Shown: positions 29,613 through 38,889, counted from the stretch's first letter. The stretch: 64,000 nt of DNA from Azospirillum sp. (GCA_016124535.1 WGNK01000025.1:1-64000), one strand, 5' to 3'. Notes: a model not told the origin generated them from the letters alone. Numbers and translations are program-made.

Positions 29613-30305
29613 TCATTTCGGCAGCAAGGCCTCGATCGTCTCGACAAATTTGGCGACCGGCAAGGCGCCATCCAACCGTTGGTCGCCACCATTGAAGACG
29701 AAGGTCGGGGTCGACTTGATCGCGTATTTCTGCTCCGCTTCCATCCGCAGCTTGACCACCCCCTCGATCAACGCCTTGTCTTCGACGCAGGCATCAAACG
29801 TCGCCTTCGGCACGCCACCGAGTTGGCCGATCTGGGCCAGCGACTTCATCGGGTCCGACGAGCGCGCCCACCGGCTCTGGGTTTTGAACAGCACGTCGAT
29901 GAAGCCGAAATAACGCTCCGGCGGCGCGCAGCGCGCCAGCAATGCGGCAAACAGCGCGGCGCGATCGAGCGGAAAGTCCCACTGGATCAGGCGCAACTTG
30001 CCGGTGTCGATATAGCGGGTCTTCAGCTCAGGCAGCGTCTCGGCATGGAAGGCGGCACAGTGCGGGCAGGTCAGCGAGGAGAATTCGACCATCACCACCG
30101 GCGCCTTGGGATCGCCGAGCGACCGCTCGGCCAGCGCCTGAGCCAAATCGAAGGGAGCCGGGGCGGCCTCAGCCGGGGGCGGCGGCGTGGGAGCCGCGAC
30201 CACCGCCGGCGCCGCACCGGTCGCCGCCGGTTCGTCGGCGAACCCCGGCGCGGTCCCGCCGGCCACAATCAACGCGGACACGAGTCCTAATACATAGAGG
30301 CGCAA
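29613..30305 (-). CDS. DsbA-family periplasmic thiol oxidoreductase
   Basis: The 230-residue protein has a signal peptide (about 1-23), a Pro/Ala-rich linker (25-52) and a thioredoxin-fold domain with the redox pair C80-PH-C83 (SLTCPHCAAFH) and a cis-proline loop KSTPTFVFNGG near 205. This fits a DsbA/BdbD-like or DsbG-like periplasmic disulfide enzyme. An extra cysteine pair (about C125 and C173) is present as in related family members. Located between dciA and smc in the order common in alphaproteobacteria. Confidence 0.92.
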   Translation of the reverse strand: MRLYVLGLVSALIVAGGTAPGFADEPAATGAAPAVVAAPTPPPPAEAAPAPFDLAQALAERSLGDPKAPVVMVEFSSLTCPHCAAFHAETLPELKTRYIDTGKLRLIQWDFPLDRAALFAALLARCAPPERYFGFIDVLFKTQSRWARSSDPMKSLAQIGQLGGVPKATFDACVEDKALIEGVVKLRMEAEQKYAIKSTPTFVFNGGDQRLDGALPVAKFVETIEALLPK

Positions 30306-30391
30306 TTCCCCCTCCCACCTACCAGATGTTGACGACTATGAAGCATCAATGCCGTCGGCACAAGCCCTTTGGCACGAATCCCGGAGCGGCT

Positions 30392-30859
30392 TCACCCGAC
30401 CCGGCCGGCCCGCGCCTTCAGCGCCAGCCCGAACCGGGTCAAGGCATCACGCAATTCCGGCGTTTCCACGGCGCCCACCGCAGCGGCGACCGCGCGTTGG
30501 TCGGCGGCGCTGGGCGGCGGTACCACCAGCCGTTTGGTCGTCACCTTGGGCGGCGCGTTGACCAGCTTCAGCCGAGCAACCGCGCGGTAGCCGAAGAACT
30601 GGTTGATCCGTTCCAGTATCTGCGGCGCCGCATGCTGGACTTCGAGCGCCAACGCACCGGAGACCCGGAGATGGAGCACCGCGTCTTCCCGCTTGCCGCG
30701 CGGAAACGCCAGCTTCTCCGGCAGCGTGCGGTCGGCCAGGCGTTGGCCGACGATCGCGGTCCAATCGGTGACCAGGTTGCCGAACGCCAGCGAGCGCTTG
30801 CCCAGCGCGGCGCCGGCCACCCCCGGAATCACCGTGCCGAGCGGACGGGGGCCGGCCAT
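30392..30859 (-). CDS. DciA-like DUF721 protein
   Basis: The 155-residue protein carries the DUF721 fold (about 20-105): WTAIVGQRLADRTLPEKLAF and the LHLRVSGALALEVQHAAPQ segment with ILERINQFFGY. DciA is the ancestral loader of the replicative helicase DnaB in bacteria without DnaC, so this is a likely helicase-loading factor. It follows the PhnB-like gene by 16 bases and precedes the DsbA-like gene, the same order as in many alphaproteobacteria where it lies beside mutY. Confidence 0.85.
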   Translation of the reverse strand: MAGPRPLGTVIPGVAGAALGKRSLAFGNLVTDWTAIVGQRLADRTLPEKLAFPRGKREDAVLHLRVSGALALEVQHAAPQILERINQFFGYRAVARLKLVNAPPKVTTKRLVVPPPSAADQRAVAAAVGAVETPELRDALTRFGLALKARAGRVG

Positions 30860-30875
30860 CGCGGCGCGCCCGCGC

Positions 30876-31358
30876 TCAGCCGGTTCCTTTCATGCACGCG
30901 GCGGCGGCGGCGGCCAGTTCCTCCGGAGGGACCACGCGGACTTCGGTCGACAGCGACCAGGAATGGCCGAACGGATCCCGCAGGGTGCCGTAGCGGGCGC
31001 CCCAGAACTGGTCAGCCAGCGGCATGGTGACCTCGGCGCCGGCCGCCACCGCTCGGGCGAACGCCGCATCGACATCCGCCACGTTGAGATGGAGCGTCAC
31101 CGGCGAGCCGCCCAGCGCCGTTGCCGCCCGCGAGGTACCACCGCAATATTCCGGAAAATCGTCGCACAGCATCAGCGTGCCGCCATTGATCAGCAGACAG
31201 GCATGCATCACCTTGGTGCCACCCGGTACCGCCATCCGAAACGCCTCGACGGCGCCGAACGCGGCCTTGTAGAACGCAATCGCCGCGTCACCGTCGGCGA
31301 CGACAATGTGCGGGAGCACGCCCGGAGGCGGGGGGTTGGATGGCGTTTCGGCGGTCAT
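30876..31358 (-). CDS. PhnB-like VOC-family protein
   Basis: The 160-residue protein has the paired beta-alpha-beta3 units of the glyoxalase/VOC superfamily with PhnB hallmarks: AIAFYKAAFGA (25-35), a LMLCDDFPE strand and the C-terminal DPFGHSWSLSTE. Substrate unknown. It is divergent from mutY with about 35 bases between likely start codons, so the two share a very short control region. Confidence 0.88.
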   Translation of the reverse strand: MTAETPSNPPPPGVLPHIVVADGDAAIAFYKAAFGAVEAFRMAVPGGTKVMHACLLINGGTLMLCDDFPEYCGGTSRAATALGGSPVTLHLNVADVDAAFARAVAAGAEVTMPLADQFWGARYGTLRDPFGHSWSLSTEVRVVPPEELAAAAAACMKGTG

Positions 31359-31393
31359 GATGGCTTCTCCGGGGCTTGAGGGTGTGGGTGGCG

Positions 31394-32527
31394 ATGCCTT
31401 CGCAGTCTAGCCATAACTCAGAATCTGATAAGAACGATACGGGAACAATCGTCCATGGCGATCACGTCTGTGTGAACGCCGGGTCATTGGCCCCGCGCCT
31501 GCTCGCCTGGTACGACCGCCAGCGTCGCCAGCTGCCCTGGCGCGCTGAGCCCGGCCACCGGGCCGACCCCTATCGGGTGTGGCTGTCGGAGATCATGCTG
31601 CAGCAGACTACGGTGGCGGCGGTGATCCCCTATTACCAGGGCTTCCTGGCGCGCTGGCCGACCGTCGAGGCCCTGGCCGCCGCCCCGCTCGATGCTGTGT
31701 TGGTCGAATGGGCCGGGCTCGGCTACTACGCCCGCGCCCGCAACCTGCACCGCTGTGCCGGGCTGGTTGCCCGGGATCTGGCCGGACGCTTCCCGGACGA
31801 CGAGGCGGCACTGCGCCAATTGCCCGGAGTCGGCAGCTATACCGCGGCGGCGATCGCGGCGATCGCCTTCGACCGCCCGGCGACCGTGGTCGATGGCAAT
31901 GTCGAGCGGGTGGTGGCCCGGCTTTTTGCCTCCGAGGCCGCCCTGCCCGGCGGCAAGCCGGTGCTGAAGGCACTGGCCGAAACCCTGACGCCCGGTCGGC
32001 GACCCGGCGACTACGCCCAGGCGACCATGGACCTCGGGGCCACGGTGTGTACCCCACGCAAGCCCGATTGCCTGCTCTGCCCGTGGTCCGAACCGTGCCG
32101 GGCGCGGGCCTTGGGTATCGCCGAAGACCTGCCGCGGCGGGCGAAAAAGCCCGAGCGGCCGACCCGGCGCGGAGTCGCGTTCTGGCTGACCGATCCGGCC
32201 GGCGCGGTCCTGCTGCGGCGGCGCGCCGAGCGCGGCCTGCTCGGCGGCATGATCGAGCTGCCGTCGACGCCCTGGGCCGAAGCGGCCCTGCCCGAGGCCG
32301 CCGCGATCGCCAGCGCCGCCCCCATGCCCGCGACGTGGCGGCCGCTGCCCGGCCTGGTCCGCCACACTTTCACCCATTTCCACCTGGAAATCGCCATGGT
32401 CGCCGGGCATATCGGGGCTGGCCGGGCGGCGGCCGACGGCTTCTGGGTGCCGCTCGATCGCCTGGGCGAGCAGGCCCTGCCCTCGGTGATGCGCAAGCTG
32501 GTGCGCCACGCATTGGCCCATAGCTGA
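31394..32527 (+). CDS. mutY: A/G-specific adenine DNA glycosylase
   Basis: MutY removes adenine mispaired with 8-oxoguanine. The protein has the catalytic glutamate region WLSEIMLQQTTV, the helix-hairpin-helix LPGVGSYTAAAIAAIAF with the catalytic Asp in VVDGNVERVV, the [4Fe-4S] loop CTPRKPDCLLCPWSEPC (C-x6-C-x2-C-x5-C) and a C-terminal NUDIX-like domain for 8-oxoG recognition (FTHFHLEIAM). The start is uncertain: the ATG at 31394 gives 377 residues; a GTG at 31472 would give 351 and begin closer to the conserved LLAWYDRQ. No clear ribosome site supports either. Confidence 0.95.
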   Translation: MPSQSSHNSESDKNDTGTIVHGDHVCVNAGSLAPRLLAWYDRQRRQLPWRAEPGHRADPYRVWLSEIMLQQTTVAAVIPYYQGFLARWPTVEALAAAPLDAVLVEWAGLGYYARARNLHRCAGLVARDLAGRFPDDEAALRQLPGVGSYTAAAIAAIAFDRPATVVDGNVERVVARLFASEAALPGGKPVLKALAETLTPGRRPGDYAQATMDLGATVCTPRKPDCLLCPWSEPCRARALGIAEDLPRRAKKPERPTRRGVAFWLTDPAGAVLLRRRAERGLLGGMIELPSTPWAEAALPEAAAIASAAPMPATWRPLPGLVRHTFTHFHLEIAMVAGHIGAGRAAADGFWVPLDRLGEQALPSVMRKLVRHALAHS

Positions 32528-32560
32528 GCCGCCACCGCCTTTGGGAAGGGCCAAGCTGCG

Positions 32561-33268
32561 ATGTCGTTACGCTGGCCGCCGCTCTTTTTGGCCGCCCTGG
32601 TTCTCTGCGCCGGACCGGCCGCCGCGGGCGATCCGGGTGCTGCGCGCCCACTGGACCTCGCCTTGGTCCTGGCGGTCGATGGCTCGGCCAGCATCTCCGA
32701 CGCGGTGCTCGCGTTCCAACTGCGCGGCCAGGCGGCGGCGCTGCGCGATGCCAGCATCATCGAAGCGATTCGCCACGGCCCCCGCGGTGTCGCCGCGGTG
32801 ACCCTGGCGGTGTTTTCCGGCCCCGGCAGCCTGTCCCAGCTGGTGCCCTGGACCATAGTTTCCGACCAAAGCTCGGCCGAGGCCGCCGCCGCCGCGATCG
32901 CCGCCGCGACCGGCCGCCCGCAGCCCGGCGCCACGGCACTCGGCAGTGCCATCCTGGGTATTCTGCCCCTGTTTGAGACCTGCCCCGGCACGCCGGCGCG
33001 CCGGGTCATCGATCTGGTCTCCAACGGCTTCAGCAATGCCGGCATCGAGCCCGTCATCGCCCGCGACCGTGCCGCCGCCACCGGGGTCACCATCAATGCG
33101 CTGGCAATCCTCGACGAATACCCCTGGCTCGACCGCTATTTCGAGGAAAACCTGATCGGTGGCCCCGCCGCCTTCGTCGAAACCGCCGAAGCCGCCAGCA
33201 GTTTTGTCCGCGCCATCCGCCACAAGCTGATCAGTGAAATTGCCGACCTGCCGCGGCTGATCGAATAA
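32561..33268 (+). CDS. DUF1194 exported von Willebrand A-like protein
   Basis: The 235-residue protein has a signal peptide (1-22, ALVLCAGPAAA) and a VWA-like domain with a MIDAS motif D40-G-S42-A-S44 (LAVDGSASIS), a conserved T/P region (GRPQPGATALGSAI) and VIDLVSNGFSN. DUF1194 proteins are secreted or periplasmic and of unknown function. It lies 34 bases after mutY in the same direction but shows no functional link. Confidence 0.87.
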   Translation: MSLRWPPLFLAALVLCAGPAAAGDPGAARPLDLALVLAVDGSASISDAVLAFQLRGQAAALRDASIIEAIRHGPRGVAAVTLAVFSGPGSLSQLVPWTIVSDQSSAEAAAAAIAAATGRPQPGATALGSAILGILPLFETCPGTPARRVIDLVSNGFSNAGIEPVIARDRAAATGVTINALAILDEYPWLDRYFEENLIGGPAAFVETAEAASSFVRAIRHKLISEIADLPRLIE

Positions 33269-33276
33269 GCGCCATT

Positions 33277-33325
33277 CGGGGGACTTTGTCCCCCGGACCC
33301 CCAAGCAAAGGCCGCAGGCCTTTGG
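33277..33325. repeat. Two-hairpin intergenic palindrome
   Basis: CGGGGGAC (33277-33284), loop TTT, GTCCCCCG (33288-33295), then AAAGGCC (33307-33313), loop GCA, GGCCTTT (33317-33323) inside CCAA...TTGG. It follows the DUF1194 stop by 8 bases and has the same two-part form as the copies at 13499 and 55328. No T-run follows. Confidence 0.7.
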
Positions 33326-33452
33326 AAACCATCGAAGGGACTTGACGGACGGGGAACTGCCGGGAGCGAAAACCGAATTCCTGGGCCATAACGCCGATTG
33401 AGCCGCGCCCGACAGGGCACTATCCTGCCGTCGGGAAACAGGGGAAATCGGC

Positions 33453-35102
33453 ATGGCCAACCGGCTGTATTACGGCGACAATCTGACGGTGCTGCGCGAG
33501 AGCATCGCCGACGAAACCGTCGATCTGATCTACCTCGACCCACCGTTCAACAGTCAGGCCAACTACAACGTCCTTTTCAAGGGCCAGGCGGGCAAGAGCG
33601 CCGATGCCCAGATCGAAGCCTTCGAAGATACCTGGCATTGGGGCGAGGAATCCGAGCGGGCGTTTTCCGAAGTTCTCGCCTCAACCCATACCCAAGCCGC
33701 TGAAATGCTGCGCGCGATGCGCTTGTTTCTCGGCGAGAACGACATGATGGCCTATTTGTCCATGATGTCGATCCGGCTGATAGAGCTGCATCGTGTTTTG
33801 AAACCAACTGGAAGTCTGTATTTGCATTGCGACCCAACGGCGAGCCACTATCTTAAAGTTATATTAGATGGCATCTTTGGTGTAGATAACTTTAGAAATG
33901 AATTAATATGGAGGAGAACTGGGTCGCACGGCAGCTCAAAGCGTTGGGGACCGGTTCACGACACAATTTTTTTCTATGCTAAGACAGAAATCTACGGCTG
34001 GAATAAGATTTTTCAAGAATATGAACCTGGATACATTCAGCAAAAATACACAAGAATTGATGAAAGAGGTCTCTTTCAGGACGTCAGTTTAACCGGCGCT
34101 GGTATTCGCAAAGGAGATTCAGGGTTACCTTGGCGTGGTTTTGATCCAACAGCCAAGGGGTGTCATTGGGCTATTCCCGCCACTTCCGATGGAGATATAC
34201 TTGGGTTCAATGGAATGACAAGCCAGGAAAAACTTAATGCACTTGATTCTGAGAAATTAATATATTGGCCAAAGACAAGAGAAGGTGATGATGGCTTTCC
34301 ACGGATTAAAAAATTTCCCGGAGACGGAACAGTTGCACAAGATTGTATCACTGATATTGCGGCAATCAACTCCCAGGCACAAGAACGGCTGGGCTATCCA
34401 ACACAGAAACCCGTCGCTTTATTGGAAAGGATCGTCGCAGCATCCAGCAACATTGGTGATGTTGTACTAGATCCATTCTGCGGCTGCGGCACCACGGTTC
34501 ATGCCGCGCAGAAACTCGGCCGGCAATGGATCGGCATCGATATAACGCATCTGGCGATCTCTCTGATCGAGCGCCGCCTGAAAGACGCCTTTCCCGGACT
34601 TGCGTTCGAGGTCCATGGCACACCGAAGGATTTGGAAAGTGCGATTGATCTTGCCCGACGGGACAAGTACCAGTTCCAGTGGTGGGCGGTGTCGCTGGTG
34701 AACGCCCGCCCCTACGGCGGCAAGGAGAAAGGCGCCGACGGCGGCATTGATGGCATTTTATTTTTTCGCGGCATGGACACGACGGAAAAGGTGCTCGTAT
34801 CGGTAAAGGGCGGCGGCACTGTCGGGGTCGGCATGGTCCGCGACCTGATTGCCGTGATCGAGCGGGAGAAGGCAGCCATCGGCGTACTGATCTGCTTGGC
34901 GCTGCCGACCAAGCCGATGGAGAAGGAAGCGGCTGCCGCAGGTTTCTACCAATCTCCGGTCGGCGAGGTACCGAGACTTCAGATCATCACCCTGGCCGAA
35001 TTGTTCCAGGGAAAGCGCCCGCGTATCCCATTGATCGACTCCGCCGCAACCTTCAAGACTGCCGCGCGCGAAGATGCCAGCAAACAGGGGCGCCTGATCT
35101 GA
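33453..35102 (+). CDS. DNA methyltransferase fused to an Mrr-like endonuclease domain
   Basis: The 549-residue protein has beta-class N6/N4 methyltransferase order: motif IV DPPF (29-32) near the N-terminus, a variable region (about 135-330) and motif I DPFCGCGTT (340-348) with WIGIDI. Residues 405-520 form a restriction-endonuclease-like domain (GADGGIDGILFF with D433; VLVSVKGG with K452). The position two before Lys, usually Glu or Gln in PD-(D/E)xK nucleases, is Ser here. The central 600 bases are strikingly AT-rich while both ends match the genome. AGGGGAAA precedes the ATG. No separate restriction or specificity gene is adjacent. It may be a self-contained restriction-modification enzyme or a modification enzyme with a regulatory nuclease fold. 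Confidence 0.9.
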   Translation: MANRLYYGDNLTVLRESIADETVDLIYLDPPFNSQANYNVLFKGQAGKSADAQIEAFEDTWHWGEESERAFSEVLASTHTQAAEMLRAMRLFLGENDMMAYLSMMSIRLIELHRVLKPTGSLYLHCDPTASHYLKVILDGIFGVDNFRNELIWRRTGSHGSSKRWGPVHDTIFFYAKTEIYGWNKIFQEYEPGYIQQKYTRIDERGLFQDVSLTGAGIRKGDSGLPWRGFDPTAKGCHWAIPATSDGDILGFNGMTSQEKLNALDSEKLIYWPKTREGDDGFPRIKKFPGDGTVAQDCITDIAAINSQAQERLGYPTQKPVALLERIVAASSNIGDVVLDPFCGCGTTVHAAQKLGRQWIGIDITHLAISLIERRLKDAFPGLAFEVHGTPKDLESAIDLARRDKYQFQWWAVSLVNARPYGGKEKGADGGIDGILFFRGMDTTEKVLVSVKGGGTVGVGMVRDLIAVIEREKAAIGVLICLALPTKPMEKEAAAAGFYQSPVGEVPRLQIITLAELFQGKRPRIPLIDSAATFKTAAREDASKQGRLI

Positions 35103-35142
35103 CGCAAGGCGCTCAAAACCGGTGGAATTCCGATTTTGCCCC

Positions 35143-35775
35143 TCAGCTCCGGGCTTCGGTCGCCATCCGGACGGCAAGACCGGCCAGCACGGTTCCCATC
35201 AACCACCGCTGCACGGTCGTCCAGATCGGACGGGTTGAAAGGAACCGGGCAATCGATCCGGCAGCACAGGCAATCAGGGAATTGATGCAGACGCTGATCA
35301 GGATTTGAATGGCGCCGAGGATCAGGGACTGTTTGAGGACGCTGCCCGCCGCCGGATCGATGAAATGGGGCAGCAGCGACAGATAGAGCACGGCGATCTT
35401 GGGATTGAGCAGATTGGTCAGAAACCCCATCAGGAACAGCTTGCGCGGACCATCGACCGGCAGCCTGGCGATCTGAAACGGCGATCTGCCATTGGGTCTC
35501 ACGGCCTCCCAGGCCAGCCACAGCAGATAGCCGGCGCCGAGGCATCGCAAGGCGTCATAGGCGTAGGGCACGGCGATCACCAGAGCGGTAATGCCGAACG
35601 CGGCGCACAGAATGTAGAAGACGAAGGCGAGCGCCACCCCGGCGACCGAGATCAGTCCCGCGACCCGGCCCTGGGTGATCGAACGCGAGATCACATAGAC
35701 CATGTTCGGCCCCGGCGTCAGGACAAAGCCGAGGGCGAGCAGGGCGAAACCGATCAGCGCGGCGAGTTCGGGCAC
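35143..35775 (-). CDS. LysE/RhtB-family amino acid exporter
   Basis: The 210-residue protein has six hydrophobic segments and the family motif FVLTPGPNMVYVISRS near the N-terminus, plus FLTNLLNPKIAVLYLS in the middle. Members export amino acids or their analogues; the substrate is unknown. The GTG at 35775 was chosen because GGAGG lies 8 bases upstream; a GTG three codons earlier sits on the ribosome site itself. Confidence 0.9.
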   Translation of the reverse strand: MPELAALIGFALLALGFVLTPGPNMVYVISRSITQGRVAGLISVAGVALAFVFYILCAAFGITALVIAVPYAYDALRCLGAGYLLWLAWEAVRPNGRSPFQIARLPVDGPRKLFLMGFLTNLLNPKIAVLYLSLLPHFIDPAAGSVLKQSLILGAIQILISVCINSLIACAAGSIARFLSTRPIWTTVQRWLMGTVLAGLAVRMATEARS

Positions 35776-35796
35776 GGGCCGCACCTCCGGCGGGGC

Positions 35797-36819
35797 TCAG
35801 TATTCGCGGTCGATGACAAAATCGATCACATCCAGCAGGGCGCGTTTTTCCGGGCCGTCGGCGAACAGGCCCAGCGCATCGCGGGCGATCGCGCCATAGT
35901 GGCGGGCGCGGTCGACGGTGTCGCGCAGGGCGTTGTGGCGCTTCAACAGGCCGATCGCATGGTCGAGATCGCCTTCGGTCTGTTCGCAGTCTTCCATGGT
36001 GCGGCGCCAGAAGCCGCGTTCCTCTTCGCTGCCGCGGCGGAAGGCCAGCACCACCGGGAGCGTGATCTTGCCCTCGCGGAAGTCATCGCCGACCGTCTTG
36101 CCCAGGCGGGCCTGCAGCGCCGAAAAATCGAGCACGTCATCGACCAGCTGGAAGGCGATACCCAGATTGAGCCCGAATTCGTCGAGGGCGGTCTCCTCGG
36201 CGGCCGGACGGCCGGCGACCACGGCACCGATCCGGCAGGCGGCGGCGAACAGCGCTGCGGTCTTGGCGCGGATTACCTCGAGATAGGCCTGCTCGCTGGT
36301 GCTGGTGTCGTTGGCGGTCTGCAACTGCATGACCTCGCCCTCGGCGATCACTGCCGAGGCCTGGGACAGGATGCGCAAGACCTCCAGCGAGCCGCTGTCG
36401 ACCATCAGCAAAAAGGCGCGGCTGAACAGGAAGTCGCCGACCAGCACGCTGGCCTTGTTGCCGAACACCGCATTGGCCGACGCCAGGCCGCGGCGCAGGT
36501 TGCTGTCGTCGACCACGTCGTCGTGGAGCAGGGTGGCGGTGTGAATGAATTCGACCGCGGCGGCCAAGCCGCGCTGGCGCTCGCCGCGATAGCCGCACAT
36601 CTGCGCCGAGGCCAGGGTCAGGATCGGACGCAGACGCTTGCCGCCGGCTGCCACAATATAGCTGGCCAGCTGCGGAATCATCTCGACCGACGACTGCATG
36701 CGCTGGGTGATCAGCTCGTTGACCGCCCCGAGATCCTTGGCGACCAATTGGGTGAGCACGTCGAGCGCGCTCTCGGCAGGTTTGCGGCGCTTCTGGTCGA
36801 GCGAGGTGACGACCGCCAA
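35797..36819 (-). CDS. Long-chain polyprenyl diphosphate synthase (octaprenyl type)
   Basis: This trans-prenyltransferase extends farnesyl diphosphate to the C40-C50 side chain of ubiquinone. It carries GGKRLRP, the first aspartate motif LLHDDVVDD and the second FQLVDDVLDF, with a RGEVMQL-like EGEVMQLQT before the second. The start is taken as TTG at 36819 because GGGAG lies just upstream and family proteins start close to this point; an ATG at 36879 would add 20 unsupported residues. Divergent from the DUF2007 gene. The exact product length cannot be read from sequence alone. Confidence 0.92.
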   Translation of the reverse strand: MAVVTSLDQKRRKPAESALDVLTQLVAKDLGAVNELITQRMQSSVEMIPQLASYIVAAGGKRLRPILTLASAQMCGYRGERQRGLAAAVEFIHTATLLHDDVVDDSNLRRGLASANAVFGNKASVLVGDFLFSRAFLLMVDSGSLEVLRILSQASAVIAEGEVMQLQTANDTSTSEQAYLEVIRAKTAALFAAACRIGAVVAGRPAAEETALDEFGLNLGIAFQLVDDVLDFSALQARLGKTVGDDFREGKITLPVVLAFRRGSEEERGFWRRTMEDCEQTEGDLDHAIGLLKRHNALRDTVDRARHYGAIARDALGLFADGPEKRALLDVIDFVIDREY

Positions 36820-36931
36820 GGCGAACTCCCAACACGGATATGACGACGATTGACGCGGGACGATCCCACGCGCGAGCATATCTGCCCGTTGTCGCCGGTC
36901 AAGTCCACATCAACGAATCGGGGCCATCGCA

Positions 36932-37150
36932 ATGAAGGAACTGATCCGGACCAACGATCCGGTGCTGCTGTCCTGGCTGGAGGCTCTGCTCGCCGGGTCG
37001 GGGCTGCGGACGATCGTGCTCGACCGCTATACCTCGGTGCTGGAGGGCAGCATCGGCGCGATCCCGCGCCGGCTGATGGTCGCCGACGACGATTTTTCCG
37101 CGGCGCGGCGGCGCCTGATCGCCGAAGCCGGGCATGACTGCCCGCCGTGA
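36932..37150 (+). CDS. DUF2007 small signal-transducing-like protein
   Basis: A 72-residue protein with the DUF2007 pattern: KELIRTNDPVLLSWLEALL, a short strand TIVLDRYTS and RRLMVADDDFSAARRRL. The fold resembles a GlnB-like small domain, and the family is labelled putative signal transducing protein. Its stop overlaps the GTG start of the methyltransferase gene (GTGA), so the two are coupled. Confidence 0.85.
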   Translation: MKELIRTNDPVLLSWLEALLAGSGLRTIVLDRYTSVLEGSIGAIPRRLMVADDDFSAARRRLIAEAGHDCPP

Positions 37151-37917
37151 CCGCCCGAGCCGAGCGGCCAAGCGAAGCCAGGACAGCCACCGGAGACACC
37201 CCGGACCGCTTGCTCGGCGGCCGGATTGCCCTGTGGCAGCCGCGCCATGGCTACCGCGCGGCGATCGACCCGGTGCTGCTGGCGGCGGCAGTTCCCGCGG
37301 CGGCGGGCGAGCGCATCCTCGACCTCGGCGCCGGAGTCGGCGCCGCCGCGCTGTGCCTGGCAGCGCGGGTCGCGGGCGCCGCCGTGGTCGGGCTGGAGGT
37401 GCAGCCTGCACTGGCGGCGCTGGCGGCGCGCAACATCCGGCTCAACGGCGTCGGCGATCACGCGGCGATACTGGTCGGCGACGTGAGGGCGCCTCCTTTG
37501 GCGCCGGGCAGCTTCGACCGTGTGCTGTGCAATCCGCCCTATCTGGCGGCCGGCCGCCACACCGCGCCCCCTGATCCCGGCAAGGCCGCGGCAAACCTGG
37601 AAATCGCCGGTGACTTCGGCGATTTCGTCGCCGCGGCGGCGGCCCTGGTGCGGCGGCGCGGCAGTTTGACCCTGATCCACCGCGCCGACCGCCTGGCCGA
37701 GATTCTGGCCAGTCTGGACGGCCGATTCGGCGGCCTGGTGGTGTTTCCGCTGTGGCCGCGCCGCGGCAGCGCGGCACGGCGGATCCTGGTTCACGGCCGC
37801 CGCGGCATCGGCGGCCCGTTGCGGCTGGCCGCCGGTCTGGTGCTGCACGGCGAAGACGGCCGCTTCACCGCCGCGGCCGAAACCGTGCTGCGCGACGGCG
37901 GCAGCCTGGAGCTTTGA
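37147..37917 (+). CDS. TrmN6-like tRNA1(Val) adenine-N6 methyltransferase
   Basis: The 256-residue class I methyltransferase has the AdoMet site DLGAGVGAAAL (59-69) and the amino-methylating motif N129-PPY (VLCNPPYLA), as in E. coli TrmN6/YfiC, which methylates A37 of tRNA1(Val). The N-terminal QPRHGYRAAIDPVLLAA also matches that family. GTG start overlapping the DUF2007 stop. Target base and tRNA are inferred from family only. Confidence 0.88.
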   Translation: MTARAERPSEARTATGDTPDRLLGGRIALWQPRHGYRAAIDPVLLAAAVPAAAGERILDLGAGVGAAALCLAARVAGAAVVGLEVQPALAALAARNIRLNGVGDHAAILVGDVRAPPLAPGSFDRVLCNPPYLAAGRHTAPPDPGKAAANLEIAGDFGDFVAAAAALVRRRGSLTLIHRADRLAEILASLDGRFGGLVVFPLWPRRGSAARRILVHGRRGIGGPLRLAAGLVLHGEDGRFTAAAETVLRDGGSLEL

Positions 37918-38022
37918 CGATTTAACTTCGACCGATTGATGATAGAACCCTCGACCGATCCGTCCTCATCAATTGGAAACCATTGCCGAGCACAGGATTG
38001 CACGCTGCGCGACGAGGCCGTA

Positions 38023-38889
38023 ATGCCGATTCCGGGACTGTTCGCCAACCTGCCGGCGCCATTCGGCCGGCGCCCGCCACTGGTTTCGGTGGTGCGCCTG
38101 GCCGGCGTGATCGGCGCCTTCGGCACCTTCCGCACCGGCTTGAACCTGGCGGGGCTGGCGCCGCTGCTCGATCGCGCCTTCGCGCCGCGCCGGCTCGCTG
38201 CGGTCGCGCTGGCGATCAATTCGCCGGGCGGTTCGCCGGTGCAGTCGGCCCTGATCGCCGGGCGCATCCGCGCGCTGGCCGAAGAAAAGAAGGTGCCGGT
38301 GCTGGGTTTCGTCGAGGATGTCGGCGCTTCGGGCGGCTATTGGCTGGCTTGCGCCGCCGATCATATCTACGCCGCCGAGAGTTCGATCGTCGGCTCGATC
38401 GGCGTGGTTTCGGCCAGCTTCGGCTTCCACGGGTTGATTGAGCGCTACGGGGTCGAGCGGCGTCTGTTCACCGCCGGCGCGCGCAAGGTCCTGCTCGATC
38501 CGTTCAAGCCGCTGGTCGAGGACGAGACCGCGCGGCTGAGGACGCTCCAGGCGGAGATTCACGACGACTTCAAGGCGATGGTGCGCCAGCGCCGGGCCGG
38601 CCGGCTGAAGGCCGACGATGACCAGCTGTTTTCCGGCGAGTTCTGGACCGGCCGCCGCGCGCTCGATCTCGGGCTGATCGACGGCTTGGGCGACCTGCGA
38701 TCGGTGTTGCGCAGCCGGTTCGGCGCCAAGGTCAGGCTGCGCGTGGTCCAGCCGGAACGGTCGTGGCTGCGCCGGCGTTCCGGAGTCGGCGCAGCCGGCG
38801 GTCCGGGCAGCCTCAGCCCGGAGGCTCTGGTCGGCGCCGCCCTGGCTGGCGTCGAAGAACGGGCATTATGGGCGCACTATGGACTTTGA
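38023..38889 (+). CDS. S49-family (SppA-like) serine peptidase
   Basis: The 288-residue peptidase has the nucleophile S103 in VGASGGYWLACAADH and the general base K155 in GARKVLLDPFKP, exactly 52 residues apart as in Bacillus SppA. The NSPGGSP loop (66-72) forms the oxyanion region. There is no N-terminal membrane segment, so a cytoplasmic or membrane-associated role in digesting signal peptides is likely. The ATG at 38023 has GAGG upstream; a longer open frame (to 37936) does not. Confidence 0.92.
   Translation: MPIPGLFANLPAPFGRRPPLVSVVRLAGVIGAFGTFRTGLNLAGLAPLLDRAFAPRRLAAVALAINSPGGSPVQSALIAGRIRALAEEKKVPVLGFVEDVGASGGYWLACAADHIYAAESSIVGSIGVVSASFGFHGLIERYGVERRLFTAGARKVLLDPFKPLVEDETARLRTLQAEIHDDFKAMVRQRRAGRLKADDDQLFSGEFWTGRRALDLGLIDGLGDLRSVLRSRFGAKVRLRVVQPERSWLRRRSGVGAAGGPGSLSPEALVGAALAGVEERALWAHYGL

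Noticed and set aside
36820..36879. Longer N-terminus for the polyprenyl diphosphate synthase
   Set aside because: The ATG at 36879 lacks a ribosome site; GGGAG before the TTG at 36819 and family length favour the shorter form.
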